Assembly: GCF_004745485.1 (NCBI RefSeq)
Contig: NZ_RHFG01000003.1
Coordinates: 246,933-310,932, forward strand
Length of the DNA: 64,000 bases
Reading direction: 5' to 3'
Origin: Brevibacterium sp. S22
Lineage (GTDB): Bacteria > Actinomycetota > Actinomycetes > Actinomycetales > Brevibacteriaceae
Shown here piece by piece: positions 39,092-47,656 of this stretch. Position numbers and translations under genes: made by a program. The first letter of the stretch is position 1; the number at the start of each line of letters is the position of its first letter. The notes beneath the pieces are model-generated. The model had not been told where the DNA came from. It made no database searches and saw only the letters and a list, made by a program, of their open reading frames with translations.

Positions 39092-40900
39092 ATGAGCTCA
39101 ACGACCATGCCGCAGTCGTCAACACCCGTCGTCGGTTTCGAGGTCGATACCACCTCGTCGACCACCGATATCTTCCTCCGCACCGTCGCGGAGGACCCCA
39201 GCCGCCCTCTGGTCGCCAAGCCCGACGGTGACGGCTGGATCGACACGACGGGGGCCGAGTTCCTCGCAGAGGTCAAAGCCGCGGCGAAGGGGCTCATCGC
39301 CTTGGGTGTGGGAGTCGGTGATCGGATCGCGATCTTCGGACCCACCTCCTATGAATGGACGCTGAGCGACTACGCCATCTGGTACGCCGGCGGAATCTCC
39401 GTGCCGTTCTATGACACTTCCTCAGAGAGCCAGCTCACCTGGATGCTCACCGACGCCGATGTCACACGCGGGCTCGTCGCCACCGCCGAGCACGCCGATC
39501 GGGTGCGGGCGGCGGCTGTGGCCGGCGGACGCGAAGAGCCTGCCCTGCGGGTCTGGGAGGAAGGCGCATTCGCCGATCTCGCAGAGGCGGGCAGGAACAT
39601 CAGCGATGAGGAGGTCGAAGCCGCCCGCTCGCAGGTCGGTTCCGAATCCGTGGCCACGATCATCTACACCTCCGGCACTACTGGAAAGCCCAAGGGCTGC
39701 GTGCTCACTCACGCGAACTTCGTGCAGACCTCCCAGGCCGCACGCCACCAGATCCCCAGCGTTCTGGACACGAGCATGCGCTGCCTGCTGTTCCTGCCTC
39801 AGGCCCACGTCTTCGCTCGGTTCATCGAGGTTCTGGCCATCAGCAATGGTGCTCTGCTCGCCCATCAGTCGGACCTGACGAAGCTCACCGATGCTATGGG
39901 CAGCTTCCGCCCGTCGTTCATCCTCGGTGTGCCCCGCGTCTTCGAGAAGGTCTTCAACTCTGCACTGGCGACCGCTCAGGCAGGCGGCAAGGAGAAGATC
40001 TTCCGGCGTGCCGAGCAGGTCGCCGTCGCGTATTCGAAGGCACTGGACACCGGTAAGGTTCCGACCAGCCTCAAGCTCCAGCACGCCCTGTTCGACAAGC
40101 TCGTCTATTCGAAGCTGCGTGCGGTCATGGGCGACAATGTCACTCACGCGGTCTCCGGAGGCGGCGCACTCGGCTCGCATCTCGGCCACTTCTTCCGAGG
40201 GCTCGGCATCATCGTCCTCGAAGGCTATGGACTCACCGAGACCACGGCCCCGATCACCGTCAACATTCCGGAGAACTCGAAGATCGGAACAGTCGGCGTG
40301 CCGTTGCCCGGCGTCTCGGTGGCGATCGCTCCCGACGGCGAGATCCTGGCCAAGGGGGTGCCGGTGTTCCGCGAATACTGGAACAACCCGGACGCCACGG
40401 CCAAGGAGTTCCACGACGGCTGGTTCGGCACCGGTGACCTCGGTTCCCTCGATGAAGACGGATACCTCACGATCAACGGCCGTAAGAAGGAGATCATCGT
40501 GACCTCCAGCGGCAAGAACATCGCCCCGGCCCCGCTCGAGGACGTGCTTCGCCGTCACCCGATCATCGGCCAGCCTGTGCTGGTCGGTGAGAACCGCAAG
40601 TTCGTCTCGGCACTGATCTTCCTCGACTCGGAGATGCTGCCGGGTTGGCTGAAGAACCATGGTCTGCCGCCGATGGATCTGCGCGAGGCCGCCGACGATG
40701 ATGCGGTCCATGCCGAGGTCGCCAAGGCCGTCGAGCAGATGAACAGGACCGTCTCGCGTGCCGAAGGGGTCAAGAAGTTCACGATCCTGCCGATCGAGCT
40801 CACCGAGGAGAACGGCTACCTGTCGGCCAAACAGTCGGTCAAACGGCACCTCATCAACAAGGACTTCGCGGCCGATATCGACGCACTCTACGCCGGCTGA
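39092..40900 (+). CDS. Long-chain fatty acyl-CoA synthetase (AMP-dependent synthetase)
   Basis: A 602-residue adenylate-forming enzyme of the FadD15 type. The P-loop IIYTSGTTGKPKG lies near residues 188-200; GYGLTETTAPITVNIP, TGDLGSLDEDGYLTINGRKKEIIVTSSGKNIAP (hinge and C-terminal domain) complete the set. It activates fatty acids to acyl-CoA. A textbook GAAGGAG site precedes the ATG. Confidence 0.93.
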   Translation: MSSTTMPQSSTPVVGFEVDTTSSTTDIFLRTVAEDPSRPLVAKPDGDGWIDTTGAEFLAEVKAAAKGLIALGVGVGDRIAIFGPTSYEWTLSDYAIWYAGGISVPFYDTSSESQLTWMLTDADVTRGLVATAEHADRVRAAAVAGGREEPALRVWEEGAFADLAEAGRNISDEEVEAARSQVGSESVATIIYTSGTTGKPKGCVLTHANFVQTSQAARHQIPSVLDTSMRCLLFLPQAHVFARFIEVLAISNGALLAHQSDLTKLTDAMGSFRPSFILGVPRVFEKVFNSALATAQAGGKEKIFRRAEQVAVAYSKALDTGKVPTSLKLQHALFDKLVYSKLRAVMGDNVTHAVSGGGALGSHLGHFFRGLGIIVLEGYGLTETTAPITVNIPENSKIGTVGVPLPGVSVAIAPDGEILAKGVPVFREYWNNPDATAKEFHDGWFGTGDLGSLDEDGYLTINGRKKEIIVTSSGKNIAPAPLEDVLRRHPIIGQPVLVGENRKFVSALIFLDSEMLPGWLKNHGLPPMDLREAADDDAVHAEVAKAVEQMNRTVSRAEGVKKFTILPIELTEENGYLSAKQSVKRHLINKDFAADIDALYAG

Positions 40901-40949
40901 ACCGCAGACGATGCCGGCGAGAACCAATAGCTGAGCACCGCTTCGGGAC

Positions 40950-40989
40950 ACGGCCCGGATACGGACCAACCGGTCCGCATCCGGGCCGT
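40950..40989 (+). terminator. Terminator after the acyl-CoA synthetase gene
   Basis: An 18-bp stem with one A-C mismatch (arms 40950-40967 and 40972-40989, ACGGCCCGGATACGGACC) and an AACC loop, 50 bp past the stop. Confidence 0.82.
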
Positions 40990-41154
40990 CGTCGTCCAGC
41001 CTCAGCGCCGGCACCCTCACTGCTGGGAGGGGTGGAGTCTGCCCCGCCTGAAGGGATGCGGCAGCGGTGACGCCGGGCCGCCTCGGCGAGGGTTTGCCTC
41101 AGCGTCGTAAGCTGAGGGCAGAAGTCGTTCACCGATCTCAGCGGAGGCAGCGTT

Positions 41155-42198
41155 ATGTCCGACAACACCGATCACACGCCCAGCTACGTGACCGAGGGCG
41201 CGGAATTCAACCGCGATACGAACTACATCGAAGACCGGATCCTCAATGATCCGAACGCGCAGTGGCCGGTCGAACCGGGTCGGTATCGCCTCATCGCCGC
41301 CCGCGCCTGCCCGTGGGCGAACAGGACGATCATCGTCCGTCGTCTCCTCGGCCTCGAGGACGTCATCTCCCTCGGCCTGCCCGGTCCCACCCATGATGCG
41401 CGGTCGTGGACCTTCGACCTCGACCCGGGCGGGGTGGATCCGGTGCTCGGCATCGAACGGCTGCAGCAGGCATTCTTCGCCCGCTACCCGGACTATCCGC
41501 GCGGAATCACCGTGCCGGCTGTCGTCGACGTCCCCACCGGCGCCGTCGTGACCAACGACTTCCCGCAGATCACGGAGGACTTCTCCACTCAGTGGACCGA
41601 CTACCACCGTGAGGGCGCACCGAATCTCTGGCCCGAGGAATCCCGGCAGGAGATGGAGAAGGTGATGCGGCTGATCTACACGGAGATCAACAACGGCGTC
41701 TACCGCTGCGGATTCGCCGGCTCGCAGGAGGCCTACGATGCCGCATTCGATCGCCTGTTCACCGCCTTGGACACGATCGAGGACCGCCTCAGCCGATCAC
41801 GGTTCCTCATGGGTGAGACCATCACCGAGGCGGATGTGCGTCTGTTCACGACCCTCGTCCGATTCGATCCCGTCTACTTCGGTCACTTCAAATGCAACCG
41901 TCAGCCGCTCACAGCGTTCGAGAATCTGTGGGGCTACGCCCGCGACCTCTATCAGACGCCGGGATTCGGGGACACTGTCGACTTCGAACAGATCAAACAG
42001 CATTACTACATCGTCCACCAGGATGTGAACCCGACGCAGATCGTGCCCAAGGGTCCGGACCTCTCCGGCTGGCTCAGCGATCACGGCCGCGACCGGACGT
42101 TCGGCGGTTCGCCCTTCGGTGACGGGACACCTCCGGGACCGGTCAGGCCCGGCGAAGAGGTCTCACCTGCACACACGGCGTCTGCCTGGGTGAGCTGA
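41155..42198 (+). CDS. Glutathione S-transferase omega/xi family protein (ECM4/YqjG-like hydroquinone reductase)
   Basis: A 347-residue xi-class protein. The N-terminal thioredoxin-like domain has the family active site ACPWANR with C52, and the all-alpha domain contains the SRFLMGETITEADVRLFTTLVRFD block. E. coli and fungal members reduce glutathionyl-hydroquinones. Actinomycetota usually make mycothiol and not glutathione, so the partner thiol is likely different here (inference). GGAGG lies 8 bases before the ATG. Confidence 0.92.
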   Translation: MSDNTDHTPSYVTEGAEFNRDTNYIEDRILNDPNAQWPVEPGRYRLIAARACPWANRTIIVRRLLGLEDVISLGLPGPTHDARSWTFDLDPGGVDPVLGIERLQQAFFARYPDYPRGITVPAVVDVPTGAVVTNDFPQITEDFSTQWTDYHREGAPNLWPEESRQEMEKVMRLIYTEINNGVYRCGFAGSQEAYDAAFDRLFTALDTIEDRLSRSRFLMGETITEADVRLFTTLVRFDPVYFGHFKCNRQPLTAFENLWGYARDLYQTPGFGDTVDFEQIKQHYYIVHQDVNPTQIVPKGPDLSGWLSDHGRDRTFGGSPFGDGTPPGPVRPGEEVSPAHTASAWVS

Positions 42199-42274
42199 TT
42201 CCCGAGTGAGCGATTGTCCTGGGTGAGCGATTCCCCTGGGTGGCGATTGTCCTGAGTGGCCGGAGGTCTCGGCC

Positions 42275-43075
42275 TCAGGAGTCGAACTCGCCGGGCTCGA
42301 TATGGTCGTCTTCGGCCGCCTCGAGGCCGGCGGCTCGCTTCCGCCGCTGTTTGCGGACCTTGAGCACGACCCACACGATGACGAAGGCGAGGACGGCGAC
42401 GATGACGAGGTTCTGGAAGTAGCCGGCGTACGTCTCGACGACCGACCAGTTCTCACCGAGGGTGAAACCGGCGACGATGAGGATCGTGTTCCAGATCGTG
42501 CTGCCGGCTGTGGTCAGAAGCAGGAACTTGACCAGTCGCATGTCCCGCATGCCGGCGGGGATGGAGATGAGCGACCGGAAGATCGGGATCATCCTGCCGA
42601 AGAACACGGCTTTGTCTCCGTGCTTGTCGAACCAGTCGACGGTCTTGTGCACGTCATCGACGTCGACCAACGGCATCTTCACGGCGATGCGGGCGATGCG
42701 TTCGATGCCGATCCACTTGCCCAGTGCCCACAGCAGGACCGCGCCGACGACCGAGCCGATCGTGGCGAAGACGATCGCAGCCACGATGTTCATCTGCCCC
42801 TGACTGGAGGTGAATCCGGCCAGAGGGAGGACGAGTTCGCTGGGGATGGGTGGGAAGATGTTGTCGAGGAAGACCATGAAGCCGACGCCGATCGGGCCCA
42901 GGGCCTCCATGACGGTCACGGTCCAGGCCGAGAACCCGCTGAGGCTGTCGGCCGCACTGCCGCCGGCTGAAACGACATCGGCAGACACTCCGCCGGCAAG
43001 GGGACCGCCGGAGAAGCTGCCGGCGGCAGCGGGGGCGGAATCGGCGACGGAAGCGAACGAATCAGTGATCGGCAT
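42275..43075 (-). CDS. DedA/SNARE-associated (VTT domain) membrane protein
   Basis: A 266-residue protein with a DedA/VTT domain: LDNIFPPIPSELVLPLAGF (family FP.PSE motif), a glycine-rich KHGDKAVFFGRMIPIFRSLISIPAGMRDM segment and multiple membrane helices. DedA proteins flip lipids such as undecaprenyl phosphate or phosphatidylethanolamine. The first 70 residues are an Ala/Ser/Gly-rich extension. ATG at 43075 is used. Confidence 0.9.
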   Translation of the reverse strand: MPITDSFASVADSAPAAAGSFSGGPLAGGVSADVVSAGGSAADSLSGFSAWTVTVMEALGPIGVGFMVFLDNIFPPIPSELVLPLAGFTSSQGQMNIVAAIVFATIGSVVGAVLLWALGKWIGIERIARIAVKMPLVDVDDVHKTVDWFDKHGDKAVFFGRMIPIFRSLISIPAGMRDMRLVKFLLLTTAGSTIWNTILIVAGFTLGENWSVVETYAGYFQNLVIVAVLAFVIVWVVLKVRKQRRKRAAGLEAAEDDHIEPGEFDS

Positions 43076-43201
43076 GGTCAAAAGTCTAGATAAGGGCGCG
43101 GCCTGTCGCTCACAGTACGCTCACAGCGGCTAGTGTGGAAACGAACACCTCCGACCGGAAAACGAACGCACCTTGCGGATTCACATCGAAGGAGCACACA
43201 C

Positions 43202-44239
43202 GTGGCACCTGCCAAAGTACTGGCCTCGCGCAACACCGTCGCTGAGGTCGGCCACAATGCCGTCAACAGACCTGGGCCAGCCCATCTCATGCGCGCAGTC
43301 CAGCGTTTCGGTCAGCGTCTGGGCAACCAGTTCGGTGCCGCGATCACCTATTTCCTCGTTCTGGCGGTCATGCCCATCGCCATGGTCAGCCTCGCGAGCA
43401 TCGGCTTCGTCCTCGACGTCGCCCGCCCCGAGCTCCTCCCCGAGGTCACAAAGCAGATCGAGAACTTCACCGCAGGCAACTCCACACTCACGGAGCAGCT
43501 CGAGAGCTACCTGCTGCAGTGGCAGGCAGTGGGAATCATCGGTATCATCACCGGCCTCTACACAGGCCAGGGATTCATCGGCAACCTCGGTGCCGCCGTC
43601 CGTGCCCAGCTGCACGACGACTTCGACGATGCCGTCCCGGAGAAGTCCTTCGTCAAGAAGATCCTCGGCAATATCGTCACCCTCATCGGTCTCATCATCG
43701 GCCTCCTCCTGGCCGTGGCACTCACAGTCGTCGGCACCGGCCTGCGGTCGATGATCGTCGATCTCCTCAACCTCTCCGGCTTCGTCGCGAGCCTGTTCTT
43801 CCTTGTTCCGCTGCTGCTCACGTTCGCTGCCGCCTGGCTGATCTTCTGGTTCCTGTTCACGATGCTGCCGGAGAGGCCGGTGGGCAAGCAGGCGAAGAAC
43901 CGCGGCTCCCTCATCGGCGCGACCGCATTCCTCATCCTCATCAACTTCTCCACTGTCCTCGTCAACGTCTTCTCCGGAAACAAGGCCGCCGGCGTGTTCG
44001 GATCGATCATCGCGATCATGCTCACGCTCAATGTCTTCGCTCGCATCATCCTCTTCATCGCCGCGTGGATCGGCACCGCCAATCCGCCGAGGCTGAAGGA
44101 AGAGGAGCCGGAGTACCGGTTCGTCGAACCCAAGGTGCAGGCACAGAGCCTCGGCGCGCTGCTGGCCGGTGCGGGAATCGTGGCGCTGACTCTGCTGGGC
44201 TTCAGGCGTTTCGAGGAACACCAGTCCGGTCGTGAATAG
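43202..44239 (+). CDS. YihY/BrkB-family membrane protein (YhjD-like)
   Basis: A 345-residue protein with about six membrane helices, starting at RFGQRLGNQFGAAITYFLVLAVMPIAMV and including GLYTGQGFIGNLGAAVRAQLHD. YihY/BrkB proteins are often called virulence factors or RNase BN, but the latter label is wrong. The YhjD member has been linked to lipid export. The GTG at 43202 has AGGAG 8 bases upstream; an upstream in-frame extension is not supported. Confidence 0.88.
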   Translation: MAPAKVLASRNTVAEVGHNAVNRPGPAHLMRAVQRFGQRLGNQFGAAITYFLVLAVMPIAMVSLASIGFVLDVARPELLPEVTKQIENFTAGNSTLTEQLESYLLQWQAVGIIGIITGLYTGQGFIGNLGAAVRAQLHDDFDDAVPEKSFVKKILGNIVTLIGLIIGLLLAVALTVVGTGLRSMIVDLLNLSGFVASLFFLVPLLLTFAAAWLIFWFLFTMLPERPVGKQAKNRGSLIGATAFLILINFSTVLVNVFSGNKAAGVFGSIIAIMLTLNVFARIILFIAAWIGTANPPRLKEEEPEYRFVEPKVQAQSLGALLAGAGIVALTLLGFRRFEEHQSGRE

Positions 44240-44295
44240 CCGAGACGGTAGACTGTGGGCGCATCCGTTATCACTTGACCGAGGGGACACGACCT

Positions 44296-45723
44296 TTGAC
44301 TGACGCTACGACTGCTCGCCTGGACGATTGGGCGCAGAAGCAGACCGCCGCCGAGGAACTCATTCCGCTAGTCGGACGCCTGTACCGCGAGAACGACGTG
44401 CTGCTGACCCTGTTCGGACGGTCGCTGCTGAACAAGTCGGTGACCGGCATGATCAAGGCCCATCGCTACGCTCGCCACTTCCTCGGCGATGAGCTCGACA
44501 TCCAGATCACTCACCGAATCGTCAAGGCGCTGTCAGGACTCAACCTGGCACCGGCGCGCATCGATCTGGGCCGCCTCATCGAGAAGGTCGATGATCCGAA
44601 CGCCGATGTCGATGCCTTCCTCGCCGCCGAGCTCGCCGAGGTCGTTGAGTCGCAGTCGGGTCAGGGCGAAGTCCGCGACGTCGTCCTCTACGGCTTCGGT
44701 CGCATCGGTCGCCTGCTCGCCCGCATCCTCATCGACCGTGCCGGTGGAACCGGTATGCGTCTGCGTGCGATCGTCGTGCGGCGCAATGGTGACAACGACA
44801 TCGTCAAGCGTGCTTCCCTGCTGCGCCGCGATTCGGTGCATGGTGCCTTCGACGGCACCATCGTCGTCGACGAAGAGAACAGCACCATCCAGGCCAACGG
44901 CACCCTCATCCAGGTCATCTACTCCGATGATCCCTCGCAGGTCGACTACACCGCCTACGGCATCAACGACGCCATCATCGTCGACAACACCGGCAAGTGG
45001 CGTGACGACGAGGGCCTGTCCAAGCACCTCGCCTGCCCCGGTGCCTCGAAGGTCCTGCTCACCGCTCCTGGCAAGGGCGATGTCAAGAACATCGTCTTCG
45101 GAGTCAACGACGACGCGATCCTCGACACGGACACTGTCGTCTCGGCCGCATCGTGCACGACGAACGCGATCACCCCTGTGCTCAAGGCCATCCACGACAA
45201 GTTCGGTGTCCGCAACGGGCACGTCGAAACGGTTCACTCGTTCACCAACGACCAGAACCTCATCGACAACTTCCACAAGGGCTCCCGCCGCGGCCGCGCA
45301 GCCGGACTGAACATGGTCCTCACCGAGACCGGTGCCGCCAAGGCAGTCGCCAAGGCACTGCCGGAACTGGCAGGGAAGCTCTCGGGCAATGCGATCCGCG
45401 TGCCCACTCCGAACGTGTCGATGGCGATCCTCAACCTCAACCTGGAGAACGCCACGAGCGTCGACGAGCTCAACACCTTCCTGCGCGAAGTGTCGATGCA
45501 TTCGCCGCTGCGCAACCAGGTCGACTACGTCACCTCCCCCGAGCTCGTGTCGACCGACCTCGTCGGCTCCAAGCGCGCCGGTGTAGTCGACGGTCTGGCC
45601 ACGATCGTCGATGAGGACCGCGTCGTCGTCTACGTCTGGTACGACAACGAGTTCGGCTACTCCTGCCAGGTCGTGCGCTGCGTGGCCAAGATGGCCGACG
45701 TCGACGTCCCGGCCTTCCCCTGA
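44296..45723 (+). CDS. Glyceraldehyde-3-phosphate dehydrogenase, long (GapB-like) form
   Basis: A 475-residue protein. The first 125 residues are a helical extension absent from standard GAPDH; the Rossmann start VVLYGFGRIGRLLARIL follows, and catalytic C287 lies in SAASCTTNAITP. This layout matches the gluconeogenic GapB of Corynebacterium. TTG at 44296 gives MTDATTARLDD and has GAGGGG about 8 bases upstream; a TTG 7 codons earlier is an alternative. A terminator lies 270 bp downstream. Confidence 0.93.
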   Translation: MTDATTARLDDWAQKQTAAEELIPLVGRLYRENDVLLTLFGRSLLNKSVTGMIKAHRYARHFLGDELDIQITHRIVKALSGLNLAPARIDLGRLIEKVDDPNADVDAFLAAELAEVVESQSGQGEVRDVVLYGFGRIGRLLARILIDRAGGTGMRLRAIVVRRNGDNDIVKRASLLRRDSVHGAFDGTIVVDEENSTIQANGTLIQVIYSDDPSQVDYTAYGINDAIIVDNTGKWRDDEGLSKHLACPGASKVLLTAPGKGDVKNIVFGVNDDAILDTDTVVSAASCTTNAITPVLKAIHDKFGVRNGHVETVHSFTNDQNLIDNFHKGSRRGRAAGLNMVLTETGAAKAVAKALPELAGKLSGNAIRVPTPNVSMAILNLNLENATSVDELNTFLREVSMHSPLRNQVDYVTSPELVSTDLVGSKRAGVVDGLATIVDEDRVVVYVWYDNEFGYSCQVVRCVAKMADVDVPAFP

Positions 45724-45782
45724 AATCGCCGAGGCGGCTCTCCGAATCCTGAGATGATTCCTTGGTGAGACGCTGAAGGACA

Positions 45783-45934
45783 TGTGCGTTTCAGCCCACT
45801 TTCGGCTGAGCAGCCCAGTTCCAGACTTGGGCTATTCAGCCGAAAGTGGGCCGTTTCCGTAGGTGCCCCGAAAGTGTGCCGTTTCCGTCGGCGATTCCTC
45901 ACCACACCACTGGCGTCACATCACACCACTGGCG
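45783..45934. repeat. Clustered inverted and direct repeats in the 383-bp gap after the GAPDH gene
   Basis: The gap 45724-46106 contains no convincing gene. A 24-bp inverted repeat (45794-45817 / 45828-45851, two mismatches, 10-base loop, arm GCCCACTTTCGGCTGA) is followed by two 23-bp direct repeats (45841-45863 and 45869-45891, CGAAAGTGkGCCGTTTCCGT), which share the CGAAAGTG core with the right arm, and then by a 13-bp direct repeat CACACCACTGGCG (45903-45915, 45922-45934). It looks like the remnant of a mobile-element end. A terminator (45996-46023) follows. Confidence 0.75.
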
Positions 45935-45995
45935 ACACAGCTGACCAGCAGCGCCATACTCCACCGCTAGCGCACCACAACACCTCTTTGACGAC

Positions 45996-46023
45996 AAAAC
46001 CTCCCGCAGGAACGGGAGGTTTT
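45996..46023 (+). terminator. Rho-independent terminator after the GAPDH gene
   Basis: An 11-bp stem AAAACCTCCCG / CGGGAGGTTTT with a 6-base loop and a terminal U run, about 272 bp past the GAPDH stop. It also has As at its left foot, so it could stop minus-strand transcripts from 46107. Confidence 0.85.
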
Positions 46024-46106
46024 GCGGTCAATCGGAAGTTTTGCAGCTATGAGCTTCGCATCTGACGGGAGGCTGTGCATCTGGGGCGACGAAAAGATCA
46101 CTCCGC

Positions 46107-46694
46107 TCACTCCGCGGCGTCGGACTCCATGGCTTCGTGCAGCCAGATCGGAGTGAACGTCGCGAACCGCTCCGCCAACTCGTCGTCGCTGTCGAGAATG
46201 ACAGCGAGCCGGTCATCGGCGTTCGCCAGCTCATTGGCCCAAATCGGTCCGAGGCACGCCAGCAGCAGGCAGGCGAACATGACGCCCACCGCCAGGATCG
46301 GCGTCTGAGCCCACAGCAGCACCGCGAACAGGACCCCGACCACAGCGAAGCCTGCAGCCACCGCGATTCCGCCATTCCGGGTCCGCGGCGCCTTGGCACG
46401 GGACGGTCGGGTCGCCGCGATCGAGTCGAGGACATCCCGGTTGATGCGCGTCCAGGCGATGATCGCGCCCAGTGCGCAGACGATGCCGATCATGATGAGG
46501 CTGAACGCTGAGAACAGCAGCACCGCATCGATGTGATCGCCTTGGGCCTGGACGGCGGCACCGAGTCCGGCGACGAGCATCGCCAATGCCAGCACCAACA
46601 TGCTCAGCAGACGGGCACGGCGCACTGCGATGAGTTCGGCGACCACCCTGGCCAGGAACGCCCGCTGCGCCGCGGGATCGTCGGCCTGGCTCAC
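46107..46694 (-). CDS. Hypothetical membrane protein, four transmembrane segments
   Basis: A 195-residue protein I do not recognise. Hydrophobic segments lie at about 30-50, 58-82, 112-130 and 132-155, with a short acidic C-terminal tail. The GTG start overlaps the stop of the upstream dehydrogenase gene (GTGA), so it belongs to the tetR-MFS-dehydrogenase operon. Function unknown. Confidence 0.8.
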   Translation of the reverse strand: MSQADDPAAQRAFLARVVAELIAVRRARLLSMLVLALAMLVAGLGAAVQAQGDHIDAVLLFSAFSLIMIGIVCALGAIIAWTRINRDVLDSIAATRPSRAKAPRTRNGGIAVAAGFAVVGVLFAVLLWAQTPILAVGVMFACLLLACLGPIWANELANADDRLAVILDSDDELAERFATFTPIWLHEAMESDAAE

Positions 46695-47656
46695 CGCACG
46701 TACCCGAGTCGCTTATCCACAGTGTGAGGGAACTGCTGTCCGGACAGATACTGTTCGAACAGGCGGTGGAACTGCTCGGCCAGACGCATTCTCCAGCCGT
46801 CGGTGTCTCCGCTCATATGCGGAGTGATGATGACATCGTCCATCGTCCACAGGGGATGCCCTGCGGGCAGCGGCTCTTCATCGAAGACGTCGAGGCCGGC
46901 ACCGGCGATCTGCCCCTCTCGCAGCGCGGTGACGAGGGCGTCGGTGTCGACGGTGTCCCCTCGTCCGACATTGATGAACACGGCGGAGTCGTCCATGGCG
47001 GCGAACACCTCGGCGCCGATGAGCCTCTCCGTCTTCTCCGTCAGCGGTGCGATGTCGATGACCCAGTCGAATCCGGCCACGTGCTCGGGCAGGGTCGCGG
47101 AATCGATGACCTCGCCGAAGTCGGTGTCGCCGCTGCGGGCGCGGGACCCGGCACCGGTGACCTCGATGTCGACGGCCGTGAGCAGCCGAGCGATTCCGCG
47201 ACCGATCGATCCGGTGCCGACGATGAGAGCCTTGGTGCCGGCGATGTCCCGGGTCGACCGGCGGTTCCACTTCTTCGCGGCTTGGTCGGAGAGCGAACCG
47301 ATCGAGTTCTTCGCCTGCATGAGGATGTAATTCAGGACGAACTCGGCGATCGGGCGGTCGAAGATCCCCCGGGCGTTCGTCACCGTCACCGGCGAGTCGA
47401 CGAGTTCGTCGAAGAGGAGCGAATCGACGCCCGCCGCGGCGGCATGGACCCACTCCAGACGGTCGGCGCCGCCGTAGGCATCCTTGAGCGCGGTGGAGAA
47501 GAAGTCCCACATCAGCAGAACATCGGTGCCGGGCAGCGCCTGCGACAGGGTCGGCGCCTCGGCGATGCGCAGTTCGATCCCGTCCCGCTCCCCCAGATCA
47601 GTGATCAGTTCGGGGATCTCGGTCCCGGGTGAGTTGAGTATGGTCAGTACCGTCAT
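46691..47656 (-). CDS. D-2-hydroxyacid dehydrogenase family protein
   Basis: A 321-residue NAD-dependent oxidoreductase. The cofactor loop is VGTGSIGRGIARLL; RGDTVDTDALVTALREGQIAGAGLDVFDEEPLP and the H in ITPHMSG (catalytic His) follow. Substrate unknown (glyoxylate/hydroxypyruvate-type enzymes are close). The ATG at 47656 has GGAGGAG about 8 bases upstream and begins at the first beta strand. Its 5' end overlaps the MFS gene by 59 bases. Confidence 0.88.
   Translation of the reverse strand: MTVLTILNSPGTEIPELITDLGERDGIELRIAEAPTLSQALPGTDVLLMWDFFSTALKDAYGGADRLEWVHAAAAGVDSLLFDELVDSPVTVTNARGIFDRPIAEFVLNYILMQAKNSIGSLSDQAAKKWNRRSTRDIAGTKALIVGTGSIGRGIARLLTAVDIEVTGAGSRARSGDTDFGEVIDSATLPEHVAGFDWVIDIAPLTEKTERLIGAEVFAAMDDSAVFINVGRGDTVDTDALVTALREGQIAGAGLDVFDEEPLPAGHPLWTMDDVIITPHMSGDTDGWRMRLAEQFHRLFEQYLSGQQFPHTVDKRLGYVR

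Noticed and set aside
45783..45934. Small RNA or tRNA-like gene
   Set aside because: The sequence folds as a long hairpin with repeats but has no cloverleaf or known RNA pattern; a mobile-element remnant is more likely.
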